Assembly: GCA_963741315.1 (NCBI GenBank)
Contig: CAVUHK010000006.1
Location: 1-64,000, forward strand
Source of the DNA: PALSA-1003 sp963741315
GTDB taxonomy: Bacteria > Pseudomonadota > Gammaproteobacteria > Burkholderiales > Casimicrobiaceae
Length of the DNA: 64,000 bases
Direction: 5' to 3'
Positions within the stretch are counted from its first letter, which is position 1. Each line of letters opens with the position of its first letter. Below, in pieces: positions 55,181-64,000 of the stretch. Made by a program: the position numbers and the translations under genes. The notes under the pieces are model-generated. The model ran no database searches. It was not told the origin of the DNA and saw only the letters and a list, made by a program, of their open reading frames with translations.

Positions 55181-55624
55181 ATGACCGAAGCCAGCGGCAA
55201 GTGGTTCGACGAGGTCGGCGAGGGCGATCGCTTCAGTGCCCGCGTGACCATCACCGACGCACACCTGGTTCTCGGCGCAGGGCTCATCGGCGATTTCAAT
55301 CCGCATCATGTCGACGACGAGTACGCGCGGGCGTCGCGCTTTGGCACGCGCATCCTGCACGGCGTGATCACCAGTGCCATCATGGGCGGCCCGGTCGGCA
55401 TGTACTTTCACGGCACCGCGATGGCGTATCTCGAACACGCGGCGCGCTTCAAGGCGCCGGTGCGCGTGGGCGATACATTGACGACGACCTGGACTGTGGT
55501 CGGACTGCACCCCAAGCCGCACACGCAGGCCGGCGTCGTCGCATTGAGCGGCGTCTGCCGCAACCAGCATGGCGAAGTCGTCGCCGAAGCCGACGGCAAG
55601 ATGCTGGTGCACGTGCGGCCCTAG
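55181..55624 (+). CDS. MaoC-like (hot-dog fold) dehydratase family protein
   Basis: 147 residues. The hydratase motif is visible: Asp38 and the following NPHHVDDEYA (GDFNPHHVD), then RILHGVITSAIMGG. MaoC/R-hydratase members hydrate enoyl-CoA to (R)-3-hydroxyacyl-CoA or act as dehydratases, often feeding polyhydroxyalkanoate or fatty-acid routes. I chose ATG 55181 because it gives the family-like MTEASGKWFDEVGEGD. The substrate is not determined. It converges on pyrD. Confidence 0.87.
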   Translation: MTEASGKWFDEVGEGDRFSARVTITDAHLVLGAGLIGDFNPHHVDDEYARASRFGTRILHGVITSAIMGGPVGMYFHGTAMAYLEHAARFKAPVRVGDTLTTTWTVVGLHPKPHTQAGVVALSGVCRNQHGEVVAEADGKMLVHVRP

Positions 55625-55661
55625 AATTCGCCAGCGCAGCGTTCGACGCGCGTGAACGTCG

Positions 55662-56694
55662 TCAGGCAGTCGCCAGCGCGTCGGCAATTTCGGCGACCAG
55701 TTCCGGGCCCTTGTAGATCAATCCGGTGTAGATCTGCAACAGCGTTGCGCCGGCGGTGAGTTTTTCACGCGCATCGGCGCCGGACATGATGCCGCCGACG
55801 CCGATGATCGGTAGCGCGCCGGCGAGTTCGGTGGCTAGCGTGCGGATCACGGCGGTGGCCTTCTCGCGCAGCGGCCGGCCCGACAGGCCGCCTGCCTCGT
55901 CTGCATTGGGTTGACCCGCGACGGCGCTGCGATCGACCGTGGTGTTGGTGGCGATGACGCCGTCGATCGAGTGCGCGACCAGCGAACGGGCGATGCGGCG
56001 CAAGTCGGCCGGTTCGAGGTCGGGCGCGACCTTGATGACAACCGGAGTGTACTTGCCGTGTCGCTGTGAGAGTTTCGCCTGTTCCGCCTTGAGTGCGGTC
56101 AGCAGCGCTTCCAGCGCCGCGTCTTCCTGGAGCTCGCGCAGGCCCTTGGTATTCGGCGACGAGATATTGACGGTGACGTAGCTGGCGTGCGCGTAGACCG
56201 CATTGAGGCAGTGCAGGTAATCGTCGATCGCGCGCGCGTTCGGCGTGTCGAAATTCTTGCCGATGTTCAGACCCAGGATGCCGCCGCGGGCCGGCCCGAA
56301 GCGCGCCTTCGCGACGTTTTGCAGGAAGCGCTCGACGCCGTCGTTGTTGAAGCCGAGGCGATTGATCAGTGCCTCGGCCGCGGGCAGGCGAAACAATGCG
56401 CGGCTTGGGATTGCCGGGCTGCGGCCGCGGCGTCACCGTGCCGCATTCGATGAAGCCGAAGCCGAGCGTCGCTAGCCCGTCGATGTGCGCGGCGTTCTTG
56501 TCGAGTCCTGCGGCGAGTCCGACGCGATTGGGAAAGGTGAGACCCATCGCGGTGACTGGCGAACTGCGCACCCGCGGCGAAAAGGCGCGTGCCACACCGC
56601 AGGCGGTTGCCGCGTCGAGGCTGGCGAAGGCAGCGTCGTGTGCGGTCTCGGGGTCGAGCGCGAACAGCAGCGGACGCAACAGGGGATAGAACAT
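55662..56694 (-). pseudogene. pyrD: Dihydroorotate dehydrogenase (quinone) PyrD, frame broken by one extra base
   Basis: Class 2 dihydroorotate dehydrogenase, the membrane-associated FMN enzyme that oxidises dihydroorotate with quinone in pyrimidine synthesis. The N-terminal part from ATG 56694 (MFYPLLRPLLFALDPETAHD, then GLAAGLDKNAAHID, ending PQPGNPKPR) is in one frame. The rest, FRLPAAEALINRLGFNNDGV, NISSPNTKGL, NTTVDRS and GVGGIMSG, is in another. The switch is at about 56395, where CGC-ATTG-TTT should be CGC-ATG-TTT; one surplus base on the minus strand. Removing it gives 343 residues, family-typical. Probably a sequence error; a TTG start would otherwise give a 244-residue fragment lacking the FMN site start. 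Confidence 0.9.
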
Positions 56695-56757
56695 GGGTTG
56701 CGAGAGGGGGCGTCGCGCAGAAAAGAAGCGATGCAATGATACCATCCGCCGCAATCC

Positions 56758-57825
56758 ATGAATCCGCAACCTCCCGCGCCGCGAGTGCATTTGCCAACAC
56801 GGCGATTGGCGTCGCTGTTCGCGCTACTGGCATTTGCGACGCAGTCGACTCTTGGCGCCGCCGTCTCGCCCGCAGCCGACTACACCACGCGCGCCGACGT
56901 CAAGGCCTTCATCGCCACGCTGGTCGCCGATGACGGCTTCGATGCGACGGCGTTGCGCCAGGTTTTTTCCCAGGTGCGCGTCCAACCGAGCGTCATCGCC
57001 GCGATGTCGAGGCCGCTGGTTGCGCCGCCGACCTGGTTCGACTATGCGCCGCGTTTTCTGAGTTCGGCGCGTGTCGACGGTGGCGTCGCATTCTGGCAAG
57101 CCAACGCCGCCGCGCTCGCGCGTGCCGAGAACGAGTTCGGTGTCCCTGCCGAGGTCATCGTCGCCATCATCGGCGTCGAGACGTTCTATGGCCGCAACAC
57201 CGGCTCGTATCGCGTCATCGACGCACTGTCCACACTGGCCTTCGATTATCCGCGTCGCGCCGAGTACTTCGCCGGTGAACTCAGGCACTTCCTGCTGCTC
57301 ACGCGCGAGCAGGGTGTCTCGCCGCTGCTGCCGCGCGGTTCGTTCGCGGGCGCCATGGGGTTGCCGCAGTTCATGCCGGGCAGTATTCGCGCCTATGCGG
57401 TGGATTACGGCGGCGACGGCCGCATCGACCTGGCCACCGACGCGGTCGACGCCATCGGCAGCGTCGCGAATTACCTGGCCCGGTACGGCTGGCAACCGGG
57501 ACAACCGGTGATGGAGGCCGTGCGCGTCGAAGGCGAAAATCGCGACGCGATATTGCGCACGCTCGACGGCGGCGTCGCCGAGCGGCGCGCGCTTGGCGCA
57601 TGGGTGAACGGCGGCGTCACCGGCTTCGTCATTCCCGGTGACCTCGCCGCCGATCCGGTGGGGTTGCTGATGCTCGAGGAGCGCGCCGGGCCGGCGTATT
57701 GGATCGTGTTCAACAACTGGTATGTGCTGACCCGCTACAACCGCAGCCGACTCTATGCGTCGGCGGTGTGGCAGCTCGCGCAGGCGCTTCGCGACGCGCG
57801 GGCCCAGGCCTTGCCCGCGCGCTGA
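56758..57825 (+). CDS. mltB: Lytic murein transglycosylase B
   Basis: 355 residues. An export signal (RRLASLFALLAFATQSTLGA) precedes a family GH103 lytic transglycosylase domain. The catalytic glutamate is Glu141 in AIIGVETFYGRNTGSYR; FAGAMGLPQFMPGSIRAYAVDYGGDGRIDL is the signature segment. It cleaves peptidoglycan glycan strands to anhydro-muropeptides. No lipobox cysteine is seen, so it may be soluble rather than a lipoprotein. It is divergent from pyrD. Confidence 0.94.
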   Translation: MNPQPPAPRVHLPTRRLASLFALLAFATQSTLGAAVSPAADYTTRADVKAFIATLVADDGFDATALRQVFSQVRVQPSVIAAMSRPLVAPPTWFDYAPRFLSSARVDGGVAFWQANAAALARAENEFGVPAEVIVAIIGVETFYGRNTGSYRVIDALSTLAFDYPRRAEYFAGELRHFLLLTREQGVSPLLPRGSFAGAMGLPQFMPGSIRAYAVDYGGDGRIDLATDAVDAIGSVANYLARYGWQPGQPVMEAVRVEGENRDAILRTLDGGVAERRALGAWVNGGVTGFVIPGDLAADPVGLLMLEERAGPAYWIVFNNWYVLTRYNRSRLYASAVWQLAQALRDARAQALPAR

Positions 57826-57838
57826 CGCGCATCGCGCT

Positions 57839-59500
57839 CTAGCGCTGCTGGCGCAGCGCGCGGACGTGCGCAACCAGGCCGCGCGTCGACGCATCTGCGT
57901 TGTCGATGCTGGTGCCGTCGCGCAGCGCTACCGCGAGCGGCCCGGCGAGCGCCTTGCCCAGTTCGACCGCCCACTGATCGAAGGAATTCACTCCAAGCAT
58001 GACGCCTTCGACGAAGGTGCGATGTTCGTAGAGCGCGAGCAACTGCCCCAGTCGCCGCGCATTGAGCTCGGGCATGAGGAGCGTGGTCGATGGACGGTCG
58101 CCGGGACAGACGCGGTAAGGTGCCTGCAGCGCAACGGTCGCGGCGTCCATGCCCGTTGCCGCGAGCTGGGTGCGTGCGGTGTCCAGCGACAAGCCGTTCA
58201 TCAACGCCTGCGCCTGCGCCAGCGCGTTGGCAACCAGCGTGTTCTGCTGATCGCCCAGAGGATGCGCCGCGCGCACCGGCACGATGAATTCTACCGGCAC
58301 GGTTTGCGTCCCCTGGTGCAGCCACTGGAAGTAGGCGTGCTGGCCGTTGCTGCCGGTGCCGCCCCACAGCGCGGCCGCGGCGCTGCCGTCGAGCGCGGAG
58401 CCGTCGCGCGCCACCGACTTGCCGTTACTCTCCAGCGCCAGTTGCTGCAGATACGCGGGCAGGTGCTCGAGCGCCTGTGCGTAGGGTACGATCACGCGCT
58501 GCGTATGCCCCAGTCCGCGCGAGTTCCAGACGTCGACCAGCGCCAGCAGCACGGGCAGGTTCTGTTCCAGCGGTGCGCTTCGGAAGTGCGCGTCGACGCT
58601 TGCCGCGCCGGCGAGCAGTCCGACGAACTGCTCCCATCCGCAGCGCATGGCGATCGCCAGTCCCACCGCGGACCAGAGCGAATAGCGGCCGCCGACCCAG
58701 TCCCACATCGGCAGCACGTCGCGTCCGGCGACGCCGAAGGCGCGCGCGGCGTCGGTGTTGCTGGTGACGGCGACAAAGTGCGGCGCCAGTGCCGCGCCGC
58801 CGCCAAGCGCCTTGGCCAGCCACTCGCGCGCCGAGTGCGCATTGGCGAGCGTCTCGACGGTCGTGAATGTCTTTGACGTGACGATGAACAGCGTCGTTGC
58901 GGGATCGAGCCCGACCAGCGCTCGGGTCAGGTGCTCGGGATCGACGTTGGATACGAAGCTGACCTCGACACCACTGGCGCCGGGCGCGCGCGACGCGCCA
59001 AGTGCATCGCAGACCAGGCGCGGGCCGAGATCCGAGCCGCCGATGCCGATGTTGACGACGTTGCGCAGCGGACGCCCGGTCGCGCCGACGCGCGTGCCGC
59101 CACGCAATTGTCCGGTGAGCTCGCGCATGCGCGTCTGCACCGTGCGAATCGCGGGGATGACGTCGGTGCCCGCAACCGTCAGCGGTGTTTCGTTCTGTTG
59201 GCGCAGCGCCGTGTGCAGCGCGGGGCGGCCTTCGGAAAGATTGACTTTCTCGCCGGCAAAGAGCGCGGCGATCCAGTCCCCGAGATTGCGCTCGTGGGCA
59301 TGCGCGATCAGCAGCGCGATCGTCTCCGGCGTCACGCGCTGCTTGGAAAAATCGGCGAGCCAGTAGTCCCAGGTCAGCGAGAGCTGCGCGAAGCGCTGCG
59401 CGTCCTCCGCGAACAGCGATGCAATCGTGCGTCCGCCAAGCGCGCGACGATGGTCGGAGAGCGCCTGCCAGGCGTGCGGCATCGTGGTTTCGCGGTTCAT
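57839..59500 (-). CDS. pgi: Glucose-6-phosphate isomerase Pgi
   Basis: 553 residues from ATG 59500 (an ATG six codons later, MPHAWQAL, is also possible). It interconverts glucose 6-phosphate and fructose 6-phosphate. Signatures: VNIGIGGSDLGPRLVCDAL, FIVTSKTFTTVETLANA, MWDWVGGRYSLWSAVGL and GVNSFDQWAVELGKALA. It converges on mltB with 13 bases between the stops and is divergent from ppc. Confidence 0.96.
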   Translation of the reverse strand: MNRETTMPHAWQALSDHRRALGGRTIASLFAEDAQRFAQLSLTWDYWLADFSKQRVTPETIALLIAHAHERNLGDWIAALFAGEKVNLSEGRPALHTALRQQNETPLTVAGTDVIPAIRTVQTRMRELTGQLRGGTRVGATGRPLRNVVNIGIGGSDLGPRLVCDALGASRAPGASGVEVSFVSNVDPEHLTRALVGLDPATTLFIVTSKTFTTVETLANAHSAREWLAKALGGGAALAPHFVAVTSNTDAARAFGVAGRDVLPMWDWVGGRYSLWSAVGLAIAMRCGWEQFVGLLAGAASVDAHFRSAPLEQNLPVLLALVDVWNSRGLGHTQRVIVPYAQALEHLPAYLQQLALESNGKSVARDGSALDGSAAAALWGGTGSNGQHAYFQWLHQGTQTVPVEFIVPVRAAHPLGDQQNTLVANALAQAQALMNGLSLDTARTQLAATGMDAATVALQAPYRVCPGDRPSTTLLMPELNARRLGQLLALYEHRTFVEGVMLGVNSFDQWAVELGKALAGPLAVALRDGTSIDNADASTRGLVAHVRALRQQR

Positions 59501-59611
59501 GGAGGCGGGTCGGATCGTATCGGAATGGTGCTGCAGGCACCACGACGGTGCGCGTGAGCATAATGCATTGGGAGCGGCTTGCAAACTCGCTACAATCGTC
59601 GGCAGATCGCC

Positions 59612-62368
59612 ATGGATGCAAAGACCGACAAGGACCTGCCACTCAAGGAGGACACGCGCCTGCTCGGTCGTCTGCTCGGCAACGTTCTGCGCGCGCAGAC
59701 CGGCGAAGCGGGATACGGACGCATCGAGGCGATTCGACAGACCGCGATTCGCTTCCGGCGTGCCGGCGCGGCCGAGGCGCCTGCGGTCAAGCGCGAGCTC
59801 GAGTCCCAGCTCAACGTGCTGCCGATCGGGCAGACGCTCGAGGTCGTTCGCGGCTTTTCGTATTTTTCGCAACTGGTGAACATCGCCGAGGACGTGCATC
59901 AGAATCGACGGCGGCGGGCGCACGCGCTCGCGGGCTCGCCACCGCAGATCGGCAGCGTCGCGCGGACACTGGAACGCGCTGCCGCGGCCGGCATTAGTGG
60001 CAAGGAACTGACGCGCTGGTTCGGTGATGCACTCGTCGGTCCCGTTCTCACCGCGCACCCGACCGAGGTGCAGCGGCGCAGCATCCTCGACTGCGAGCGC
60101 GAGATCGCGCGCCTGCTGCAATGGCGAGACAGGGTTGTGTTCACTCCGGAAGAGTCGGACGAGTTCGAGGCCGGCCTCTACCGTCAGGTGCTGGCACTTT
60201 GGCAGACCGCGATGCTGCGCCTGTCGAAGCTGCGCGTCGCCGACGAGATCGACAATGGCCTCGCTTTCTACCGCTATACCTTTTTGACCGAGATACCCAG
60301 GATCTATGCGGGCCTCGAAGAGCGTCTGCACCGCGATTTTCAGGTTCCGCGCAGCGAGCGCCTGCCGCCGTTCCTGCGCATGGGCTCGTGGATCGGCGGC
60401 GACCGCGACGGCAATCCGAACGTCGTCGGAGCGACGCTCGAACACGCGATCGGCGCGCAGGCAGGCGTCGCCTTCGCGCACTATCTCGACCAGGTGCATC
60501 AGCTGGGCGCCGAGCTATCGCTTTCGACGCGCCTGGTGACGCCGACGCCGGCATTGCTCGCGCTGGCCGAGGCCGCGCACGACGGCAATCCGCATCGCAA
60601 GGACGAACCGTATCGCCAGGCACTCGTCGGCATCTACTCGCGTGTGGCCGCGACCGCCGCGGCGATCGCCGGCTACGTCGCGCCGCGCGCGCCGCAGGCC
60701 GCGTTGGCGCCCTACCTGACACCGGCGGAACTGCTCGTGGATCTGTTCGTCATTCGCGAGTCGCTGGCCGGTCACGGCGCCGGGCTGCTCGCGGCAGGGC
60801 GGCTCGATCCGTTGATTCGCGCTGTGGAGGTGTTCGGGTTCCATCTCGCGGTGCTCGACCTGCGCCAGAACGCCGACGTGCACGAAGTCGTCGTCGGCGA
60901 GCTGCTCGCCAATGCCGGCGTCGAAGCCGACTACCTGGGCCTGTCTGAGGCCGACCGCGTCGCGCTGCTTGTGCGCGAGCTGGCCGGTCCGCGCCTGCTG
61001 CACTCGCCGCATCTGGAATATGCGCCGTGCACCCGCACGGAGCTGGAAATACTGCGTGTCGCGGCGGACATCCACCGGCGCTATGGCGCTGCGGCACTCC
61101 CCAACTACGTGATCTCCAAGTGCCAATCGGTCAGCGACCTGCTCGAAGTCGGCATCATGCTCAAGGAGGTCGGGCTGCTGCGCGGCAACGAGCTCTCGCT
61201 CAACATCATCCCGCTGTTCGAGACCATCGACGACCTCAAGCGCGCCGCATCGATCATGAGCAAGGCGTTTTCGCTGCCCTGCTATCGGCAGTGGCTGACC
61301 GGGCGCGATGACTGGCAGGAGGTGATGCTCGGCTATTCGGACAGCAACAAGGACGGCGGCTACCTGACCGCCAACTGGGCGCTCTATCGCGCCGAGTTGT
61401 CGCTGGTCGAAGCGTTCTCCGATCACGGCGTGAAGCTGCGCCTCTTTCATGGCCGGGGAGGCAGCGTCGGTCGTGGTGGCGGCCCGAGCTACGAGGCGAT
61501 ACTGGCGCAACCGGCCGGCAGCGTACGAGGCGGCCTGCGGGTCACCGAGCAGGGCGAGATCATCGCCAGCAAGTACTCCGATCCGGAACTGGGCCGGCGC
61601 AATCTCGAGACGTTGGTCGTGGCGACCATGGAAGCGAGTCTGCTCGACGCCGAGAAGCTTGGCGATCGCGCACGCGGCTATTACGGCGCGATGGATGCTC
61701 TATCGGCGTACGCGCTGGCGACGTATCGCTCGCTGGTGTACGAAACGCCGGGTTTCGTCGACTACTTCCGCGCCTCGACGCCGATCGCAGAGATCGCCGA
61801 GCTCAACATTGGCAGCCGGCCGTCGTCGCGTACGGCCTCGACGCGCATCGAAGATCTGCGGGCGATCCCGTGGGTGTTCAGCTGGGCGCAGTGCCGCCTG
61901 ATGCTTCCGGGCTGGTTCGGCTTCGGCATCGCCGTCGACGCTTGGCTTCGGGTCAGGCCGGACGGGCTCGCGCTTCTTCGCGAAATGCACGAACACTGGC
62001 CTTTCTTCCGGAGCATGCTGTCGAACATGGCGATGGTGCTCGCCAAGACCGACCTGGCGATCGCATCGCGCTACGCGGAGCTGGTTCCCGACGCGAAGCT
62101 GCGCGAGTCGATTTTCGCGCGCCTCGCCGCGGATCATGGCCGCACCATCGAGCTCGTACTGCAGATCACAGGCAAGGACGCGCTGCTCCACGACAACCCG
62201 ACGCTGGCGCGCAGCATCCGCGATCGCTTTCCCTACCTGGACCCGCTCAATCACCTGCAGGTGGAATTGCTGCGCCGGCATCGCGGCGGGCAGACCGACG
62301 AGCGCACCAAGCGCGCAATTCACCTGACCATCAACGGCGTCGCCGCGGGACTGCGCAACAGCGGTTGA
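59612..62368 (+). CDS. ppc: Phosphoenolpyruvate carboxylase Ppc
   Basis: 918 residues from ATG 59612 (MDAKTDKDLPLKEDTRLLG). It carboxylates phosphoenolpyruvate to oxaloacetate, replenishing the TCA cycle. The catalytic His149 is in VLTAHPTEVQRR; GYSDSNKDGGYLTANW and LFHGRGGSVGRGGGP are the PEP-binding motifs, and the chain ends LRNSG, resembling the usual RNTG terminus that takes part in allosteric control. It is divergent from pgi across 111 bases, presumably holding both promoters. Confidence 0.97.
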   Translation: MDAKTDKDLPLKEDTRLLGRLLGNVLRAQTGEAGYGRIEAIRQTAIRFRRAGAAEAPAVKRELESQLNVLPIGQTLEVVRGFSYFSQLVNIAEDVHQNRRRRAHALAGSPPQIGSVARTLERAAAAGISGKELTRWFGDALVGPVLTAHPTEVQRRSILDCEREIARLLQWRDRVVFTPEESDEFEAGLYRQVLALWQTAMLRLSKLRVADEIDNGLAFYRYTFLTEIPRIYAGLEERLHRDFQVPRSERLPPFLRMGSWIGGDRDGNPNVVGATLEHAIGAQAGVAFAHYLDQVHQLGAELSLSTRLVTPTPALLALAEAAHDGNPHRKDEPYRQALVGIYSRVAATAAAIAGYVAPRAPQAALAPYLTPAELLVDLFVIRESLAGHGAGLLAAGRLDPLIRAVEVFGFHLAVLDLRQNADVHEVVVGELLANAGVEADYLGLSEADRVALLVRELAGPRLLHSPHLEYAPCTRTELEILRVAADIHRRYGAAALPNYVISKCQSVSDLLEVGIMLKEVGLLRGNELSLNIIPLFETIDDLKRAASIMSKAFSLPCYRQWLTGRDDWQEVMLGYSDSNKDGGYLTANWALYRAELSLVEAFSDHGVKLRLFHGRGGSVGRGGGPSYEAILAQPAGSVRGGLRVTEQGEIIASKYSDPELGRRNLETLVVATMEASLLDAEKLGDRARGYYGAMDALSAYALATYRSLVYETPGFVDYFRASTPIAEIAELNIGSRPSSRTASTRIEDLRAIPWVFSWAQCRLMLPGWFGFGIAVDAWLRVRPDGLALLREMHEHWPFFRSMLSNMAMVLAKTDLAIASRYAELVPDAKLRESIFARLAADHGRTIELVLQITGKDALLHDNPTLARSIRDRFPYLDPLNHLQVELLRRHRGGQTDERTKRAIHLTINGVAAGLRNSG

Positions 62369-62380
62369 AGCCGCGTGCCA

Positions 62381-62398
62381 AGGCGCTCAGTGGCGCCT
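62381..62398. repeat. Short inverted repeat after ppc
   Basis: AGGCGC-TCAGTG-GCGCCT forms a perfect 6-bp stem just past the ppc stop. No T-run follows. A weak transcript-end hairpin is possible. Confidence 0.25.
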
Positions 62399-62595
62399 GT
62401 CCGCCGGGCAATTCGGGCGTCGGCAGACCGTTCCGCACGCGCCATTCAAGTGCGACTGCTCGTCGTTGGTGCGCTATCGCGGCGCGGCAACGAGGACGAA
62501 ACAATAAACGGCTGAAATGGAAGCGCATTCCGGTTGCGGCGCGCTGGAACAATCCATGCTTTGTTCCCGGGCGTTCCCATTCCGCGGAGATCCCC

Positions 62596-63021
62596 ATGCT
62601 CGATCGAACCACAATGAAATTTTCCCACGTCAAGCCGGGCGATACGTCATTCCGGGAAGACGGGCTGCGCGACTTCTTCAAATATCGCGACCTCGGCGTT
62701 GCCGACGCGACTGCCGGCAAGGTGCTGGCGCAGCTGGTCATCGCCAATCGGCCGCCCGAAGCAGGTACCGGATGGCACTACCACGAGGCCGGATTTCACA
62801 TTGTGCTGATGCTCAAGGGTTGGGCCCGCTTCATGTACGAAGGCAAGGACACGCTGGTCGAGGCCGGCGACTGCGTGCACCAGCGCCCGGGCATCGTGCA
62901 CTACCTGTACGACTACTCGCCGGACATGGAATACCTCGAGGTGGTCGGACCGGCGGATTTCGGGACCGTCGACGTCGCCGCGGGGCCCGCCGCAGTGCCC
63001 GCACCCACGCCCTGGAAATGA
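62596..63021 (+). CDS. Cupin-domain protein
   Basis: 141 residues. A single cupin beta-barrel: motif 1 is GTGWHYHEAGFHIVLMLKG with metal-ligand histidines (WHYHEAGFH), and motif 2 is GDCVHQRPGIVHYLYDYS. These small cupins can bind a metal and act as isomerases, dioxygenases or sensors; function here is unknown. I chose ATG 62596 because a GCGGAGA ribosome site precedes it. It is separated from ppc by 227 bases and converges on the glutathione transferase gene. Confidence 0.85.
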   Translation: MLDRTTMKFSHVKPGDTSFREDGLRDFFKYRDLGVADATAGKVLAQLVIANRPPEAGTGWHYHEAGFHIVLMLKGWARFMYEGKDTLVEAGDCVHQRPGIVHYLYDYSPDMEYLEVVGPADFGTVDVAAGPAAVPAPTPWK

Positions 63022-63053
63022 TCGGCAGGTCGAGCGCGCACCTCGGCGCTGGC

Positions 63054-63707
63054 TCAGAATTCCATGTCGAGTTCGTCGATCTCCTCGGGCTCGCGCTTCG
63101 CAGCTGCGATCCACTCGGTCATCTCGGGCATTTTCATGATCAGGTCGCAATACGCGGAGCAGCGCTTGTCGACCTCGACGTCGTAGGTGCGAAAGCGCGT
63201 CACCACCGGTGCGTACATCGCGTCGGCCATCGAGCGCTTGCCGAACAGGTACGGCCCGCCGTAGGTTGCCAGGCACTCGCGCCAGATCGCGGTGATGCGC
63301 TCGATGTCGCCGGTCGCGCGCGCCCACACCTTGTGCTTCGGAAAGCTGCGCTTCAGGTTCATGGGCAGCGCCGAGCGCAGGCTGGAAAATCCCGAGTGCA
63401 TTTCGCCGCACACCGCCCGGCAGTGCGCGCGCGCCGCGCGCTCACCGGGCAGCAGGCCGCTCTTGGGTTTCACTTCGTTCAGGTATTCGGCGATCGCCAG
63501 GGTGTCCCAGACCTTGATGCCGTCGTGCGTGAGGCAGGGCACAAGGATCGACGGCGACAGCAGCAGGATCTCCTTGCGTGCATCGGCGTCGTCGGGAGAA
63601 ACAATAATCTCCTTGAAATCCAGTCCGGCGAACCTGGCCAGCAGCCAGCCGCGCAACGACCACGATGAGTAGTTCTTGCTGCTTATGCTGAGCGTTGCCT
63701 TGGACAT
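63054..63707 (-). CDS. Glutathione S-transferase family protein
   Basis: 217 residues from ATG 63707, chosen for the GGAGGT ribosome site; in-frame sequence upstream is not family-like. An N-terminal thioredoxin-fold domain (SKNYSSWSLRGWLLARFAGLDF, with candidate catalytic serines) and GSI-type VPCLTHDGIKVWDTLAIAEYL are followed by the helical C-terminal domain with KRSMADAMYAPVVTRF. It conjugates glutathione to electrophiles or acts in peroxide defence; substrate is unknown. Confidence 0.92.
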   Translation of the reverse strand: MSKATLSISSKNYSSWSLRGWLLARFAGLDFKEIIVSPDDADARKEILLLSPSILVPCLTHDGIKVWDTLAIAEYLNEVKPKSGLLPGERAARAHCRAVCGEMHSGFSSLRSALPMNLKRSFPKHKVWARATGDIERITAIWRECLATYGGPYLFGKRSMADAMYAPVVTRFRTYDVEVDKRCSAYCDLIMKMPEMTEWIAAAKREPEEIDELDMEF

Positions 63708-63881
63708 GTTGCGTACCTCCGGTTCCTGGAATGCACTGGTTTGGTTCCTCGCCGTCGTTTGCGACGGCGGTTGCGCCATCCTTTGCAAGCGACGTGCCAA
63801 TCGATGCGGCGCTGGCGCGCAAGTTGCGTGCATGTCGTCAACCGGACCCCATCCATGACTGCAATGACGCGAGAACACGGC

Positions 63882-64000
63882 ATGCTCTATAGATCCTTCC
63901 AGACTCATTCGGACGGCATGTGGGCGTTGCGGGCGCTGGCCACCGCAGCCATCCCCGTGCTCGACCGAAGCCGCCCCGGACTGTCCGGCGACAAGATGCT
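63882..64000 (+). CDS. Start of an unidentified gene (partial at right edge), possibly a PHB depolymerase
   Basis: An open frame runs from ATG 63882 to the right edge (39 codons seen; ATG 63855 and 63864 are alternatives in frame). It begins MLYRSFQTHSDGMWALRALA. The MLY start followed by a helical segment faintly resembles intracellular polyhydroxyalkanoate depolymerases, but too little is present to decide. It is divergent from the glutathione transferase gene. Confidence 0.45.
   Translation, partial: MLYRSFQTHSDGMWALRALATAAIPVLDRSRPGLSGDKM

Overview
The window is high-GC chromosomal DNA from a betaproteobacterium, most likely of the Burkholderiales or a close relative. Two gene orders, recalled rather than searched, support this: suhB / trmJ-cysE-iscRSUA-hscBA-fdx-iscX, and ndk-rlmN-pilF-rodZ-ispG-hisS-yfgM-bamB-der-hfq-hflX-hflK-hflC-hisZ-purA-phosphoribosyltransferase. 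HisZ, 1-Cys peroxiredoxin, split PntAA/PntAB and frequent GTG/TTG starts fit the same placement. I see no insertion sequence, prophage, CRISPR array or defence island; nearly all of the window is core genome.

Region by region. Positions 1-4742 (minus strand) carry two secreted proteases, a zinc metzincin of the M11/gametolysin type that runs off the left edge and a subtilisin (S8). Positions 4934-7409 hold suhB, divergent from trmJ and cysE. Positions 7435-13456 are the Isc iron-sulfur cluster operon behind a promoter with an IscR-type site, ending in a MAPEG membrane protein. Positions 13490-17403 hold serB, a peroxiredoxin and rnr, followed by tRNA-Leu(CAG). Positions 17638-33541 are one long minus-strand run of tightly spaced housekeeping genes (purine and histidine metabolism, HflKC/HflX/Hfq, Der, BamB, HisS, IspG, RodZ, PilF, RlmN, Ndk). 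Positions 33628-39185 hold a TRAP transporter (dctPQM) placed between ndk and tilS-accA. Then come two inner-membrane transporters, a tartrate/D-malate-type dehydrogenase, the proton-translocating transhydrogenase pntAA-pntAB-pntB, an 1135-residue CPBP-family membrane protease with a duplicated architecture, hrpA, a DUF1631 protein, a MaoC-like hydratase, pyrD, mltB, pgi, ppc, a cupin, a glutathione transferase, and the start of an unidentified gene at the right edge.

How the genes work together. CysE supplies the O-acetylserine for cysteine, the sulfur donor for IscS. IscU/IscA/HscBA/Fdx/IscX then build Fe-S clusters, which IscR senses and which IspG and RlmN later in the window need. The transhydrogenase next to an NAD-linked dehydrogenase, together with Ppc and Pgi, points to central carbon and redox balancing.

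The main oddities are three single-base frame breaks in otherwise intact genes (trmJ, hscA, pyrD). Each is explained by one extra base and restores a family-typical length when that base is removed, so sequencing or assembly error is more likely than true decay. The least explained protein is the large CPBP protease with two related extracytoplasmic domains. Several hairpins and promoter-embedded palindromes are also worth checking.
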